From Clostridiales bacterium (GTDB lineage Bacteria > Bacillota > Clostridia > Lachnospirales > Lachnospiraceae): a DNA stretch of 64,000 bases. Where the stretch lies: positions 29,136 to 93,135 of the forward strand of contig JAGZDD010000002.1 of the NCBI GenBank assembly GCA_018369015.1. Reading direction: 5' to 3'. The position numbers and the translations under genes were made by a program. This document shows positions 25,037-33,887 of the stretch, piece after piece. The stretch's first letter is position 1, and each line of letters begins with the position of its first letter. Below the pieces are notes generated by a model that saw only the letters and a list, made by a program, of their open reading frames with translations, did not search any database and had not been told where the DNA came from.

Positions 25037-26593
25037 ATGAGAATACTTATGCTGGATTTAGACACTCTGCGCCCGGATCATCTGGGCTGCTACGGTTACT
25101 CCAAAAACACTTCGCCAACAATTGATTCCATTGCCAGGAGCAGTATGCGCTTCGATGAATACTACTGTTCTGACGCCCCATGCCTGCCTTCAAGAGCCGC
25201 TCTTTTTTCAGGGCGTTTCGGTATACATAACGGCATTAGCAATCACGGAGGAACCGCTGCTGATATGCGTCTTTTAGGCCGTGAACGCGGAATGAGAGAT
25301 GACCGTATGGAACACAGTATTTTCAATATTTTCCGGCAGGCAGGAATGCACACAGTTTCTATTAGCACTTTCGCAGAACGTCACTCTTCATTCTGGTTTA
25401 ATGCGGGTTTTCACGAAATGATTAACGTTGGCAAAGGCGGCGGGGAAACCGCCGGTGAGGTCATTCCCCATGCCCTGGACTGGGTACAGCGTCACAGCAA
25501 AGAAGATCAGTGGTTCATGCACCTGCATTTGTGGGACGCTCATGCCCCCTACCTCACTCCAAAGGATTATATCAATCAATTTGTAAATGATCCTGTATCT
25601 GACTGGATTGATGAAGACGTTTTCAGACGCCACCGCCAAAAGGCCGGACAACATTCATTAAATGAATTGGGCGGATTTTCCGAAAACAGCCGCTTCAGCC
25701 ATTTCCCAAAGCACCTCAACAATGCTGCAACAATGGAGGAGCTTAAGCAGGTGCTTGACGGCTACGACTGTGGGATTCATTACATGGATAGCCAGATCGG
25801 ACGCCTCATCCGGCTTTTTAAGGAGCTGGAAATCTACGATGATATGGCCATTATTATCACAAGCGACCACGGTGAGGACTTAGGAGAGCTTGGAATTTAT
25901 TCGGAACATGGCGTATGCGACTATTGTACTACCCATATTCCTCTGCTCATTAAATGGCCCGGATTAAGCCCTGGAATTGATTCCAGATTAAGGTATAATA
26001 TCGATCTTGCCCCAACACTTTGCGATTTACTCGGCGTTAAGCCTTATCCCTGGTGGGATGGCCAAAGCTTTGCTCCGGCTTTGGCCAAAAATGGGCTTTC
26101 TATTTCCCCGAAGCCTTATGAGAAAGCCAAAAAATATATTTATGCTTCGCCAACATCTGCTGATGACGGCCATGAATATCTTGTAATGACCCAAAGCGCC
26201 CATGTATGCCAGCGGGGAGTACGTTTTGATGATTACTACTATATCCGGACTTATCATTCCGGCTACCACCTGTTCCCAAAGGAAATGCTTTTTAATATTA
26301 AAGATGATCCCCATGAACAGCACAATCTCGCCAATGACTACCCAGAGTTGTGTGCTAAGGCCTGCCGTTACCTGACAGACTGGCAGGAGGAAATGATGCT
26401 TACCTCTGAAGACGACCGCGATCCCCTTTGGACAACCCTTCTTGAAGGAGGCCCGCTCCATGGCCGCTGCGATACGCAGGCCTACTATGAACGGCTCCTA
26501 AAAACAGGACGTATTGAGGGTGCCAAAGAATTTAAGCGGCGTTTTGGCAATGAATTTGGAAAAAAGCCCCAGGGCTTTAGGATGACGCCATAA
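25037..26593 (+). CDS. Sulfatase (formylglycine-dependent, cytoplasmic)
   Basis: 518 residues. Type I sulfatase: metal ligands in LMLDLDTLRPDHLGCYGY, the modification motif CLPSRAALFSGR with Cys49 as formylglycine precursor, and ITSDHGEDLGELG. Cys-type motif implies maturation by an anaerobic radical-SAM enzyme (anSME), which is not in this window. No signal peptide is seen, so it acts on imported sulfated saccharides. The C-terminal part holds aromatic and His-rich segments typical of substrate binding. Start ATG 25037 is preceded by GCAGGAGG. It is followed 48 bases later by a binding-protein gene. Confidence 0.93.
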   Translation: MRILMLDLDTLRPDHLGCYGYSKNTSPTIDSIARSSMRFDEYYCSDAPCLPSRAALFSGRFGIHNGISNHGGTAADMRLLGRERGMRDDRMEHSIFNIFRQAGMHTVSISTFAERHSSFWFNAGFHEMINVGKGGGETAGEVIPHALDWVQRHSKEDQWFMHLHLWDAHAPYLTPKDYINQFVNDPVSDWIDEDVFRRHRQKAGQHSLNELGGFSENSRFSHFPKHLNNAATMEELKQVLDGYDCGIHYMDSQIGRLIRLFKELEIYDDMAIIITSDHGEDLGELGIYSEHGVCDYCTTHIPLLIKWPGLSPGIDSRLRYNIDLAPTLCDLLGVKPYPWWDGQSFAPALAKNGLSISPKPYEKAKKYIYASPTSADDGHEYLVMTQSAHVCQRGVRFDDYYYIRTYHSGYHLFPKEMLFNIKDDPHEQHNLANDYPELCAKACRYLTDWQEEMMLTSEDDRDPLWTTLLEGGPLHGRCDTQAYYERLLKTGRIEGAKEFKRRFGNEFGKKPQGFRMTP

Positions 26594-26641
26594 ACAGTTT
26601 TTCTTGCTAACAAACTTATTTATTGTATGAGGAGGATTTTT

Positions 26642-28297
26642 ATGAAGCACAAAAAATTATATTCCGTCTTATCTACAGCATTGATTACCGCAGCTGCTAT
26701 TTCCGGCTGCGGCAACTCAGAAATTTCAGGCCAAAGCGTCAATCCGGCGGATAATAGCAGCGGTGAGGCCATAACAGAAAACAGCAGCAATACCAGCAGC
26801 CTAAACAGTATCCGTATGAACGCTGAAAGTTCAGCTAATTCTTCAGGCGGTTACAATGTCACCTGGGAAGACATGGCTGATATTATTATTGTCTATCCTA
26901 CAATGAGTACAATACAGCCCGGGCTTTCGGCTGTTGAGGATGCTATGAACGAAATTACGGAATCCGAAATTAACACTCATGTTTCTCTGCGTATGATCGA
27001 GGTCGGTAACTATGACCAGCAGATGAACCTTATGATGTCCTCCGGCGAACAAGTCGATTTGGCCATTACTATGCCGGCCGGTCCATCCTCATTTGCAACA
27101 ATGACTTCGCAAAAACAGCTTATGGATATAACCAATCTCCTGGAAGAATACGCCCCAAGAGCGCTGGCCGGAGTCGGCAGCCTTATCGGAGGCACCCAAA
27201 TCAATGGGCATACGTATGCGTTTCCTGCATATAAAAGCTTTTCCTCGGGAATTTATATCAATATGCGCACGGATGTTCTTAATGATCTCGGCCTTTTAGA
27301 GAAAGCACAAAATATGACGACACTGACAGAATATGGTGAAATTATGGAAGCTGTAAAGGCAAGCGATCAATGGAAATATCTTGCCGGATGCGCAGCTACC
27401 GACGGCCATGGCGCAGTTTTGGCGCTTAATGGAACTGCCGGATTTTCCGACAATTTTTCGGATACAACATTTTTAGATAACCTTGGAGATACTCTTTTCA
27501 CTGTCGGTATACGAAATGACGACGATACGGTTCTTAATGTTTATGCCAGTGAAGAATTTAAGAAAAATTATGAAATTGTCCGAGGATGGTATGAAAAAGG
27601 TCTTGTATACAAGGATTCTGCCACAACAGCAGAAATGGGTACCTCGCTTGTAAAATCTAATATTGTGTTTTCCTACACATCCCAGATTGAAATCGGGGCT
27701 GAATCCTCTGCCGATACAAATTGCGGTATGGATATGACCAGCGTGCGAATTGCGGAAGTTCCCATTACGACAAGCAATCTCACAAAATTTACCTGGGCTA
27801 TTCCAAACACAGCGAAAGAACCGGAAGCTGCTGCAACGTTTCTTGAAATGATGTTTACAGACTCACGAATTGCCAATCTTTTTGCCTGGGGTATTGAGGG
27901 AACAGACTATGAAATCGATAACGATGGCATTGCCCATTATATCGAGGGCAACGAAACCCCCGCTTATCATGGTGTCAATTTCCTTAATGCCAATAAATTT
28001 ATTCTTGCTCCCTGGGAAGGCGAAGACCCAAAATTAAACGCGCAGCAGGAGGAGCAGATGAAAAATGCTGCTGCAAGCAAATACCTGGGCTTTGCATGTG
28101 ATACAACAGCAATCACTGATGAAATCAGCGCCATCAATAATGCTATTGAACAATATAAGGCCCAGATTATTTCCGGCGCGGCCGATGAAGCAACTTTTAA
28201 TGAGTTTTTACAAAAATTGGAGGATGTAGGAATACAAACCGTTGTAGATACCTATCAGACACAGCTTGACGCCTGGCTAAAGGCCACCGGAAAATAG
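26642..28297 (+). CDS. Orphan sugar-binding lipoprotein 1
   Basis: 551 residues. Signal peptide with lipobox AAISGCG, long Ser/Asn/Gly linker, then the binding domain (IIIVYPTMSTIQPGLSAVED). It is related to the two other binding proteins at 40214 and 58522, sharing patterns such as QQMNLMMSSGEQVDL, RTDVLNDLGLLEKA and WYEKGLVYKDSATT. No permease or ATPase gene is adjacent. Co-orientation with the sulfatase suggests a sulfated glycan ligand. ATG 26642 follows GAGGAGG. Confidence 0.9.
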   Translation: MKHKKLYSVLSTALITAAAISGCGNSEISGQSVNPADNSSGEAITENSSNTSSLNSIRMNAESSANSSGGYNVTWEDMADIIIVYPTMSTIQPGLSAVEDAMNEITESEINTHVSLRMIEVGNYDQQMNLMMSSGEQVDLAITMPAGPSSFATMTSQKQLMDITNLLEEYAPRALAGVGSLIGGTQINGHTYAFPAYKSFSSGIYINMRTDVLNDLGLLEKAQNMTTLTEYGEIMEAVKASDQWKYLAGCAATDGHGAVLALNGTAGFSDNFSDTTFLDNLGDTLFTVGIRNDDDTVLNVYASEEFKKNYEIVRGWYEKGLVYKDSATTAEMGTSLVKSNIVFSYTSQIEIGAESSADTNCGMDMTSVRIAEVPITTSNLTKFTWAIPNTAKEPEAAATFLEMMFTDSRIANLFAWGIEGTDYEIDNDGIAHYIEGNETPAYHGVNFLNANKFILAPWEGEDPKLNAQQEEQMKNAAASKYLGFACDTTAITDEISAINNAIEQYKAQIISGAADEATFNEFLQKLEDVGIQTVVDTYQTQLDAWLKATGK

Positions 28298-28383
28298 CAG
28301 AAAAACCGAGCAGGATGGAGGAATTAGCCTCACTACCACCATTTAATTTATAGAGATTAATTGTAAAAATTTTTTAAAGCGAA

Positions 28384-28412
28384 TTGACATAGTTTCCTGC
28401 TATGAATATAAT
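28384..28412 (+). promoter_or_regulatory. Promoter of the type III antitoxin RNA
   Basis: TTGACA (28384-28389) and TATAAT (28407-28412) with exactly 17 bases between them. Transcription would start near 28420, about 20 bases before the first RNA repeat. Confidence 0.92.
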
Positions 28413-28439
28413 AATATCAGAGATGGAGGAATCCATCAT

Positions 28440-28539
28440 CGAAAATATTGTTCGCCTACCGCTGGCGGCTTATAAATGAACGGCTCGAAAATATTGTTCG
28501 CTCACCGGAAGCGTCTAATAAATATCCGGCTCGAAAATT
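28440..28539 (+). ncRNA. Type III antitoxin RNA (CptI-like), two 46-nt repeats
   Basis: Two direct 46-base units (28440-28485, 28486-28531) each start CGAAAATATTGTTCGC and end near CCGGCT or ACGGCT; a third partial unit, CGAAAATT, follows. In type III systems an array of 34-46 base repeats is cut by the toxin itself, and each unit folds as a pseudoknot that inhibits it. Repeat length near 45 and low copy number fit the CptIN family. Differences are mainly in the central part of the unit. Confidence 0.85.
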
Positions 28540-28540
28540 C

Positions 28541-28569
28541 AGCCCTATCGTAAGGTAGGGCTATTTTTA
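28541..28569 (+). terminator. Attenuating terminator between antitoxin RNA and toxin
   Basis: Hairpin AGCCCTA and TAGGGCT with a short loop followed by ATTTTTAT. Type III loci use such a terminator so that antitoxin RNA exceeds toxin mRNA. Confidence 0.88.
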
Positions 28570-28584
28570 TCGGTGGGAGAAACT

Positions 28585-29067
28585 ATGATCTACGAAAAAG
28601 GATATGTTTATCATATCAAAGATGAATATTTTGAAAAAGTAAAAGACGATAAGCTCATGCAGAACAAAGAAAACGGTACATACCGTCCTACCTTCTATTG
28701 TCTGCGTGATGAAAAAACTTCTCTCCTGTGGATGGTTCCTTTAAGTAGCCGGGTGGAAAAATTCCAGGAGATCTATAATAAGCAGATAAAACGATATGGC
28801 AGATGCCTGACGATCGTTCTCGGAGAATTTGACGGTAAGAAAGCAGCTTTCCTGTTACAAAATATGTTTCCTGTCACGGAACGCTATCTGGATCATATAC
28901 ATACCAGAAATAATAACCCTGTTCCAGTTAAACATTCTATTCACAAAACTATCAGTACAAACATGAAAAAAATCCGCCAGCTTCATGCCCGTGGAAAAAA
29001 GATCGTTTTCCCCGACATTACAAGGCTGGAAACGATTATGCTTTCCGAACTTGAAAATCACGATTAA
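28585..29067 (+). CDS. Type III toxin, ToxN/CptN-like endoribonuclease
   Basis: 160 residues beginning MIYEKGYVYHIKDEYFEKV. It shows the family landmark LLWMVPLSSRVEKF (the PLSS segment of ToxN/AbiQ-type toxins) and FYCLRDEKTS before it, with a basic C-terminal half (THISTNMKK-like, IRQLHARGKK). Length fits the 150-200 residue family. The decisive evidence is the architecture: promoter, repeat RNA, terminator, toxin. ATG 28585 follows GGGAG; an earlier in-frame GTG overlaps that site. Such toxins are sequence-specific RNases and some give abortive phage defence. Confidence 0.85.
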   Translation: MIYEKGYVYHIKDEYFEKVKDDKLMQNKENGTYRPTFYCLRDEKTSLLWMVPLSSRVEKFQEIYNKQIKRYGRCLTIVLGEFDGKKAAFLLQNMFPVTERYLDHIHTRNNNPVPVKHSIHKTISTNMKKIRQLHARGKKIVFPDITRLETIMLSELENHD

Positions 29068-29069
29068 GA

Positions 29070-29112
29070 AAAAAGGACGCATTCCCCACTCCGGGAAATG
29101 CGCCCTTTTCAT
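29070..29112. terminator. Bidirectional terminator after the toxin gene
   Basis: Stem of about 14 bases (GGACGCATTCCC with its imperfect complement GGGAAATGCGCCC), with T-rich tails on both strands. It closes the toxin transcript and that of the converging YeeE gene. Confidence 0.8.
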
Positions 29113-29206
29113 TATTTTCCAGCCGGAACAAAGGCAAAGCATTGAGGCAACGCCCACCTCCCCCCCCGGTGGAGCTTATGGACACCGCCGTAAAGCGGCA
29201 TATCTG

Positions 29207-30490
29207 TTATTTTCCTTTTTTAGAAAGAAAACGCTTCTTTATGGCATTTCCTAACATGCCGCCGCCAAACAGGAAAATTAAATAAATCCAGCCGGACAGG
29301 GAGAACTGTGCAATCGGGCTGTATAAAGCGCCGACGTTACAGCCGTTGGAAAGACGTGTGCCAACGCCCATTAAAAGTCCGCCGATGATAAACAATATAA
29401 CCTCTTTCGGCGTAACCTTCCAGTTGGCCTTGAGCTGTTTAACAAAAATACCCATCATCAGCGTTGCAATCAGCGCCCCAATGATGATACTGATATTCTG
29501 CACATTCATTGCATTGGAGAAAAACGCACCCGTAAAGGATTCGGCGCCCTGCTGGGTGAACGACGTAATACTGTCCGCAGATACGCCAAACAAAAGAAGC
29601 AGCTTGCCAAACCAGTAACCATAAGGCGTGGAAGCGCCCCAGCCGCCTTTGGTAACAATCATCAAAGTTCCAAAAAGAAGTGTGATCACAACAGCACCCA
29701 TTTTTAAAGTCCATGGCTTTGCAAAAACACGGTAAAGACTTGTTTCGGACAGAGGAGACTCAGCCTTTTTATCCTGAAGTACCTCGATTTCTTCCTTTTC
29801 CTGCTCGATTTCAGAATCTATACCTGTGTAGGTGCCATTTTTACGGCGCTTATTCTCATATACCTTTGCCAGCCCGGCAACTACAAGGCACAAAATACCG
29901 GTCAAAATAATCGCGCCAAGATAGCCGTTCATTCCGTCAAATTTAAACCAGTCCGGGAAGAATACACCTTTTTCTGAGGATGCACTATGTACAAGAGTAT
30001 CTGTTACCCAGCCCTGGGTCGCCTGTAACGGGAAACCGATAAAAACTCCGACGCCAAAGAAAAATACGGTAATCAGAGCTCGAATCGGGCTGACAACAAA
30101 GTCGGTCAATACACCGGAGGCACAGCACATACAAAATGCCATACCAATACCAAACATCAAGCCGCCGACAACTAACCCTAAGTTAATCTGGTTCACCCAA
30201 AGGCCGAAATTTTCTGCCCCTCCGGCAAACAGAAGGGCCGCCGTAATGACAGAGCTCATAAAAAACATGAACATCAATGTTCTGAGCAGCTTTGTTGAGC
30301 CGCCGTTGTACGCACGGTTCGCGCTTCCGGCAAAACCGAACATCGCCCGCGACAGGGCGTAGCCAAGGCCCATGCCTACCAACATTCTGTAAATCAGGCT
30401 TCCTTCTCCCAAAAAGAACCCTCCACCAATGAGAACAACCAGAAAGACGATAATTCCCGCGATAAATTCTTTTTTATTCAATGATTTCAT
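29207..30490 (-). CDS. YeeE/YedE (TsuA-type) sulfur-compound transporter
   Basis: 427 residues, about ten membrane helices in two halves. Conserved cysteine motifs appear in both: FCMCCASGVLTDF and RLSNGCNVGALYSP. In TsuA such cysteines bind thiosulfate during uptake. A charged cytoplasmic linker (EIEQEKEEIEVLQDKKAE) joins the halves. The start at 30490 is chosen from GGAG spacing; two earlier ATGs are too close to their ribosome site. It follows a CoA-disulfide reductase/rhodanese gene by 23 bases, supporting a role in sulfur import. Confidence 0.88.
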   Translation of the reverse strand: MKSLNKKEFIAGIIVFLVVLIGGGFFLGEGSLIYRMLVGMGLGYALSRAMFGFAGSANRAYNGGSTKLLRTLMFMFFMSSVITAALLFAGGAENFGLWVNQINLGLVVGGLMFGIGMAFCMCCASGVLTDFVVSPIRALITVFFFGVGVFIGFPLQATQGWVTDTLVHSASSEKGVFFPDWFKFDGMNGYLGAIILTGILCLVVAGLAKVYENKRRKNGTYTGIDSEIEQEKEEIEVLQDKKAESPLSETSLYRVFAKPWTLKMGAVVITLLFGTLMIVTKGGWGASTPYGYWFGKLLLLFGVSADSITSFTQQGAESFTGAFFSNAMNVQNISIIIGALIATLMMGIFVKQLKANWKVTPKEVILFIIGGLLMGVGTRLSNGCNVGALYSPIAQFSLSGWIYLIFLFGGGMLGNAIKKRFLSKKGK

Positions 30491-30513
30491 AACATTCTCC
30501 ATTCCTTTAGGCA

Positions 30514-32202
30514 CTAATTAAAATTATATGCCGTTACAATAGGCTCACGGTTCTTTGTCACATCGTTAAAATATTCATAGAAACATATTCCGAGGAAGCT
30601 TCCTGAAATATTATAGGCATTGGTAAAGCCATGGCCCTGCAGAGCAAGCACCGCATTGTAGCTCCGCTGGGAGCTTCTGCAATGCAGATATACCGGGCGG
30701 TCTTTTGGAATCTCGTCAAGACGGCGGCGAAGCTGGCTTAAAGGAATATTTAAAGCGCCCTTGATATGGCCCTGAGCATATTCATTTTCTTCTCTCACAT
30801 CAATAATGCACGCGCCGGATTCCACAAGCCCTCTCACAGCGTCAACCCTAACCTGCCTAAATGTTCCCTGCATCAAATTCGACGCTACTAAAGCCGCATG
30901 GTTTCCCGCATCCTTAGCGGTTGAAAATGGCGGTGCATAACAAAGCTCAAGATCTCTTAAATCATCCACCGTTCCGCCAAACTTAATTAAAGTAGCGACA
31001 ATATCGACCCGTTTGGCCGCGTCGCCTTTAGAAATTGCCTGCGCCCCGAGAATCTTCCCTGTGGGAACTTCATAAACCAGCTTATAGTGAAGCGGGCAGC
31101 TTCCTGGCATAATTCCTACTTTATCCTGTGGAATAACATAAACAATATCATAATTAATGCCTTCCTGCTCGCAGCGCGCCGCTGTCAGTCCGGTACTTGC
31201 CGCATTATAGTCAAATACTTTAATGCAGCTTGAGCCAATATAACCTGTATTTCTTACGACACGGCCGTAAATATGATCGGCTGCGGCTCTCGCCTGCTTC
31301 TGCGCCGGGCCGGCCAGTGGCAGCATTATGTTTTTATGGGTCAGCGGGTTAAACACTTCAATGGCATCGCCCACAGCATAAATATCCGGATCGTTGGTGC
31401 GGTAATTAATATCCACCTTAATCGCCCCGCGCTCATTTAACTCAAGGCCTGCGTCCTTTGCAAGCCCGCTGTCCGGCCGTACGCCAACAGCCATAACGAC
31501 GGCCTCGCCTTCCACAACCTTGCCGGACTGTAAAATCAGGTTCGACCCGTCAAAAGCCTCGGCGCGGTCGCCAACAATAAGATTTACGCCTTTATCCAGC
31601 ATTTCTTTTTGAAGAATCTGAACCATATCATAATCATACACATTTAAAATCTGGGGCATGGCCTCCACAAGCGACACCTCGTAACCGGCTTCTACAAGAT
31701 TTTCAGCAACCTCAATACCGATAAAGCCGCCGCCTACCACAGTGACCTTTTTTACTGCCTTTTCTTTAATAAATCCATACAGCTTTGCAATATCCACAAC
31801 ATTTTTTACCGTAAAAATATCCGCGTTTTCAATCCCCTTAATCGGAGGAACCACCGCATTAGCACCGGGGGCGATAATCAGCTTGTCATAGCTTTCTTCG
31901 TATTCCTCGCCATTTTCCAGATTTTTTATCTTTACAGATTTTTCTGCCCGGTTAATTGAAAGCACTTCATGGGAGGTTCTCGCCTGAATATTATACTGAT
32001 TCGCAAACTGTGCCGGATTCATAAGCACCAGCGCGTCATGGGTCTTGATCTTTTCACTCAGGCGATAGGGCAGACAGCAGTTTGAAAAAGATACGTGAGG
32101 ACCTTTTTCAAGCATAATAATTTCCGCTCTCTCGTCAAGCCGTCTTAAACGTGCCGCCGTACTCGCTCCTCCTGCAACTCCTCCTACAATGACAAATTTC
32201 AT
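30514..32202 (-). CDS. CoA-disulfide/polysulfide reductase with rhodanese domain
   Basis: 562 residues. FAD motif VIVGGVAGGASTAARLRR, redox Cys in SFSNCCLPYR near residue 43, NAD motif VTVVGGGFIGIEVAENL, then VYAVGDAIE and a C-terminal rhodanese domain with CRSSQRS as active-site loop. This fusion is known as CoADR-RHD or Npsr, reducing CoA-disulfide, persulfide or polysulfide with NAD(P)H. Together with the YeeE transporter it forms a sulfane-sulfur or thiosulfate handling unit. ATG 32202 follows GAGGAGG; an upstream in-frame extension lacks such a site. Confidence 0.92.
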   Translation of the reverse strand: MKFVIVGGVAGGASTAARLRRLDERAEIIMLEKGPHVSFSNCCLPYRLSEKIKTHDALVLMNPAQFANQYNIQARTSHEVLSINRAEKSVKIKNLENGEEYEESYDKLIIAPGANAVVPPIKGIENADIFTVKNVVDIAKLYGFIKEKAVKKVTVVGGGFIGIEVAENLVEAGYEVSLVEAMPQILNVYDYDMVQILQKEMLDKGVNLIVGDRAEAFDGSNLILQSGKVVEGEAVVMAVGVRPDSGLAKDAGLELNERGAIKVDINYRTNDPDIYAVGDAIEVFNPLTHKNIMLPLAGPAQKQARAAADHIYGRVVRNTGYIGSSCIKVFDYNAASTGLTAARCEQEGINYDIVYVIPQDKVGIMPGSCPLHYKLVYEVPTGKILGAQAISKGDAAKRVDIVATLIKFGGTVDDLRDLELCYAPPFSTAKDAGNHAALVASNLMQGTFRQVRVDAVRGLVESGACIIDVREENEYAQGHIKGALNIPLSQLRRRLDEIPKDRPVYLHCRSSQRSYNAVLALQGHGFTNAYNISGSFLGICFYEYFNDVTKNREPIVTAYNFN

Positions 32203-32337
32203 AGTAATATCCTCCTCTTTAACGTTTTTACCGTAACCATTCAGCCATGCCAAATGATCACCTGCCCGACATACGGACTTTATCTAAAGAAATTCCCATT
32301 TTGCAGCTGCCCTCCTTTCATCTGCATACTGCATTTT

Positions 32338-33696
32338 TTAATGGGTCATTTCATTATCTCCAACGTAAGGCCTCCTGCGGTCTTTCAGGCAAAGCCTGAC
32401 AAAAAACAGCGCTCCTGCGGCTACCCATACGCCTAAGAAAATCAGCGCCGGGGTGCTCAATGCGGCAGGACTGACCGGTATGATCAGCAAAAGCATAAAT
32501 GACAGGCCAAACAATGCGCCTATGGCCGCCTCAATACGGACGCGCCGTGCTTTTCCAATCATTAGAGTATTAAAGCACACATAAAAATAAGTCACAGCCG
32601 CCCCAAAGGAACACATATCCACAATCCAGGTCACAACCTCCCGGCCAAAAAAGCAGGCGCCCATACTAATCACAGAAACAATAAGAATCGCATTTCTCAA
32701 AATCCCCTGATGATTCTTTTTGCCAAATACTGTCGGCAAAATATTCTGGTTCCCCATGGAACTCATCAGCTTCGTTGAGCAAATCATAAAGCCATTAATC
32801 CCCCCGGCCACCGCGCTGCCAAGAGCAATAACCAGCAGCAGAAAGCCTGCCATTCCGAGATTTTCAAGAACGCCGCTCCCCAGCGCCCAGTCCAGCGCCT
32901 TAGCCTCCTGTGGCCCATAAGCAAGTCCTGTGGTGAAATTCAGCATAATATAGCAGCTCATGCCGATCAAAAGCGCAGCCACCGCCATCAGAGACGCTTT
33001 TTTCCGGCTAATATTCATATCCTTAACAAGCTGCGGAATGGCGTCAAAACCGATAAATAAAAACGGTGTAATCGCAACGACCTGTACGATCTGGCTTAAA
33101 TTAAAACCATTGTCCGCAACATAATTTTCATAAAACCGCCCTTTATCAGCTTTAAAAAGCATGGCTGCAAATACTGCCAGCACACAGACAATCAGGGCGG
33201 CGACAATGACAAACTGCACCTTTCCGGACTGTTTGATTCCCCTTAAATTTAGTGCCATGAAAAACAAAACAATCAGTACAGACACAAGGACTTCGCCAAT
33301 ATAAATCGGATCGCCCGCCACTGTATACAAATAACCAAAATTCAGCGCTCCGGGAAACAGCTTGTCAATGACTAACGGAAACGCCGTCGCATTTAAGGGC
33401 ACAAGGCTTAAATACGCCAAAAACAAAAACCAACCGACAACAAAGGCGTTTTTGCGCCCCATAAAAATTAAAATATATGAAAACTCCCCGCCTTCATCAA
33501 TATCCTGCTGAAGCATGTAGCGGTAGCTTCTTTCAATCATTACAATAGCCATAGTTCCTACAAACAATCCAATGGAGGTATTAATGCCCCCCGAATTTGG
33601 CAGAAACTTTGTGCCGGGGAGCATAAATGACCCCCACCCTATAATCGCCCCTAACAATATGGCAAATACTTCACTTACTCCAAGTTTTTTGTTCAT
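32338..33696 (-). CDS. APC-family amino acid permease
   Basis: 452 residues, about twelve membrane helices. The N-terminus LLGAIIGWGSFMLPGTKFLP carries the GxxxG-type substrate loop of APC transporters, and FLFIGFDAIPQLVKDM lies in the sixth helix region. The substrate is not readable from sequence; neighbours (acyl-CoA synthetase, reductase) point to amino acid catabolism. ATG preceded by GGAGAG. Confidence 0.88.
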   Translation of the reverse strand: MNKKLGVSEVFAILLGAIIGWGSFMLPGTKFLPNSGGINTSIGLFVGTMAIVMIERSYRYMLQQDIDEGGEFSYILIFMGRKNAFVVGWFLFLAYLSLVPLNATAFPLVIDKLFPGALNFGYLYTVAGDPIYIGEVLVSVLIVLFFMALNLRGIKQSGKVQFVIVAALIVCVLAVFAAMLFKADKGRFYENYVADNGFNLSQIVQVVAITPFLFIGFDAIPQLVKDMNISRKKASLMAVAALLIGMSCYIMLNFTTGLAYGPQEAKALDWALGSGVLENLGMAGFLLLVIALGSAVAGGINGFMICSTKLMSSMGNQNILPTVFGKKNHQGILRNAILIVSVISMGACFFGREVVTWIVDMCSFGAAVTYFYVCFNTLMIGKARRVRIEAAIGALFGLSFMLLLIIPVSPAALSTPALIFLGVWVAAGALFFVRLCLKDRRRPYVGDNEMTH

Positions 33697-33805
33697 TTAT
33701 CTCTCCATGTAAGTCAAATTCAAATACCTCGATACAAGCCCCTTGATCTTTAGTCTGCGCTCCGCTTAGGACAAAGCTTAACTTTGGCTCGCAGCCCGTC
33801 AAAAT

Positions 33806-33846
33806 AAGCGCAGGCCGTAGCTCTATTATCGCTGCGGCCTGCGCTT
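33806..33846 (-). terminator. Terminator downstream of the acyl-CoA synthetase
   Basis: 16-base stem AAGCGCAGGCCGTAGC with GCTGCGGCCTGCGCTT and a 9-base loop, followed on the minus strand by TTATTTTG. It would separate the regulator/synthetase pair from the permease gene. Confidence 0.75.
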
Positions 33847-33887
33847 TCATCTCATATAGCAAAACCTTAGCACGCCAGACATTTTAT

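Noticed and set aside
28440..28539. CRISPR array
   Set aside because: Only two adjacent 46-base repeats without spacers and no cas genes; the architecture fits a type III antitoxin RNA.
32258..32299. 13-codon leader frame (MGISLDKVRMSGR) upstream of the CoA-disulfide reductase
   Set aside because: An AGGAGG lies 12 bases upstream, but the peptide shows no attenuation logic such as runs of one codon, so the evidence is too thin.
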